From Ruminococcaceae bacterium UBA5450 (GTDB lineage Bacteria; Bacillota; Clostridia; Oscillospirales; Acutalibacteraceae), in the NCBI GenBank assembly GCA_002424295.1, contig DIQY01000051.1, forward strand, positions 25,289 to 39,459: a stretch of 14,171 bases of DNA, written 5' to 3'. Positions within the stretch are counted from its first letter, which is position 1, and every line of letters starts with the position of its first letter. Below the pieces are notes generated by a model. It was not told the DNA's origin, ran no database searches, and was given only the letters and a program-made list of their open reading frames with translations. The position numbers and the translations under genes are program-made. Shown here piece by piece: positions 13,246 to 14,171 of the stretch.

Positions 13246-14076
13246 ATGAATATTGAGATTGCAAACCGAATGGTGCAGCTGCGGAAGAAGCAGGGACTTT
13301 CCCAGGAGGAATTAGCAGAAAAACTTGGAATCAGCCGACAGGCGGTTTCTAAATGGGAGCGGGCCGAGTCTTCTCCCGACACAGATAATTTGATTCTGCT
13401 TGCGCGGCTGTATCAGATTTCTCTCGATGATCTGCTCAAAACAGATGGCCCCGTTGAAAATCGTGATCCGGAAGGAATCGTGGGAGAAAAAGAGGAAAAG
13501 ATCTCTTTGGAACTGCCAAAAGTGCCGGACCAAGAAGAAACTTCTGCTGCGGAAAATTCGCAAAAAGGAGCGGAGCCGGCTCTTGAGATGCCTTCTGAAG
13601 AATCAGTAAAAGAAGCGGCGGAGCGCCTTCAAAAGCAAGCGGAACAAATGAGAAATGCGGCAGCTAATTCCTATGGGGAAAATACGGAACAATCACAGCC
13701 GCCGCAGCAACAGTCGGCAGAAAAATCAGAGCCGGATTTTTCGCAGGGATCTGTTGTTTATTCGGACCCTATTTCTGAGGAGCCCCGCAGGCATTCTATT
13801 TCTAATCAGATGATTGGAATCTGTGTTGTGGCGCTTTTGATTTGTATTGTGCTGTGGATATTTTTAAATATAAAATGGGTTTTGGTTCTTGGCTGCATCG
13901 TCCTTTGTCCGATTATCGCCAGGGTTTGTCATCTGGAAGGCGTTTATCCCGTCTTGATCACAATTCTTTATTTGGTGCTTGGCTTTCTTTTTGACCTTTG
14001 GCATCCGGGCTGGATGTTATATCTGACCATTCCAGTTTTTTATGCATGGGTTGGCAATCAGAAAAAGAAAAATTGA
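13246..14076 (+). CDS. Membrane-bound XRE-family regulator
   Basis: A 276-residue protein joining an N-terminal Cro/C1-type helix-turn-helix (residues 5-65: MVQLRKKQGLSQEELAEKLG, recognition helix SRQAVSKWE at 30-38) to a long hydrophilic linker rich in Glu, Gln, Ser and Pro (66-186), with a short probable coiled coil near 118-140. About four hydrophobic segments follow (188-208, 210-226, 232-250, 255-270). The C-terminus is lysine-rich. The topology suggests a DNA-binding domain held at the inner face of the membrane and possibly responding to membrane state; the target genes and signal are unknown. The start ATG has GGAG eight bases upstream. It lies alone after the structured intergenic segment and before a terminator, so autoregulation is plausible. 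The family assignment of the HTH is firm; the membrane part is read from hydrophobicity only. Confidence 0.9.
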   Translation: MNIEIANRMVQLRKKQGLSQEELAEKLGISRQAVSKWERAESSPDTDNLILLARLYQISLDDLLKTDGPVENRDPEGIVGEKEEKISLELPKVPDQEETSAAENSQKGAEPALEMPSEESVKEAAERLQKQAEQMRNAAANSYGENTEQSQPPQQQSAEKSEPDFSQGSVVYSDPISEEPRRHSISNQMIGICVVALLICIVLWIFLNIKWVLVLGCIVLCPIIARVCHLEGVYPVLITILYLVLGFLFDLWHPGWMLYLTIPVFYAWVGNQKKKN

Positions 14077-14110
14077 TTTTCTGGCCATTCTCAAAAGAAT
14101 ATGATAAAAT

Positions 14111-14150
14111 AAAAAACTGAGTATGGAGAAAATCACATACTCGGTTTTTT
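14111..14150. terminator. Terminator after the XRE regulator gene
   Basis: A nine-bp stem (14117-14125 with 14136-14144, one G-U) with a ten-base loop, six A on the left (14111-14116) and six T on the right (14145-14150). The symmetry suggests it may work in both directions. Confidence 0.92.
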
Positions 14151-14171
14151 ATTTATTTTGAGCAGAATAAA

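Overview
The window looks like chromosome of a spore-forming, low-to-mid GC member of the Clostridia. I infer an Oscillospiraceae/Ruminococcaceae-like relative from the spoVAC-spoVAD pair, strong AGGAGG-type ribosome sites, Firmicutes-type sigma-A promoters and the protein families; the species cannot be fixed from sequence reading alone. I see no rRNA, tRNA, CRISPR array, insertion sequence or prophage. No gene-free stretch exceeds about 210 bases.

Left part (1-4747). The window opens inside the C-terminal part of glutamine-dependent NAD+ synthetase (nadE). A long hairpin follows that also holds the Shine-Dalgarno site of spoVAC. spoVAC and spoVAD (spore dipicolinic-acid channel components) form a two-gene unit closed by a bidirectional terminator, with no spoVAE between. 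Convergent to them is a hexose-phosphate mutase with non-canonical active-site loops. It shares a short divergent promoter region with a secreted ComEC-like metallo-beta-lactamase-fold lipoprotein.

Middle part (4748-8086). A visibly AT-richer block carries a PadR regulator overlapping a membrane protein with a HAAS-like N-terminus, a common repressor/effector arrangement. Convergent to it is an unrecognised single-pass surface protein with two DxDxDG repeats, a serine-rich stalk and a very acidic cytoplasmic tail. Divergent from that gene is a DegV/FakB fatty-acid-binding protein, which ends at a terminator shared with the convergent dus gene.

Right part (8085-14171). A tRNA-dihydrouridine synthase (TTG start) and polA are divergently transcribed from overlapping promoters. 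polA (DNA polymerase I with a dead proofreading domain), an RlmA-like 23S rRNA methyltransferase and a RimI-like acetyltransferase (TTG start) follow one another within 10-13 bases and form a replication/translation-maintenance operon. Next comes a 113-base segment of nested, partly mutually exclusive inverted repeats, then an XRE regulator carrying about four C-terminal membrane segments, and a final terminator.

Most of the window is ordinary housekeeping and sporulation sequence. The best candidates for something undescribed are the nested dyad at 13106-13218 ahead of the membrane-bound XRE regulator, the hairpin that buries the spoVAC ribosome site, and the DxDxDG/acidic-tail surface protein. 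None of these amounts to a demonstrated new system.
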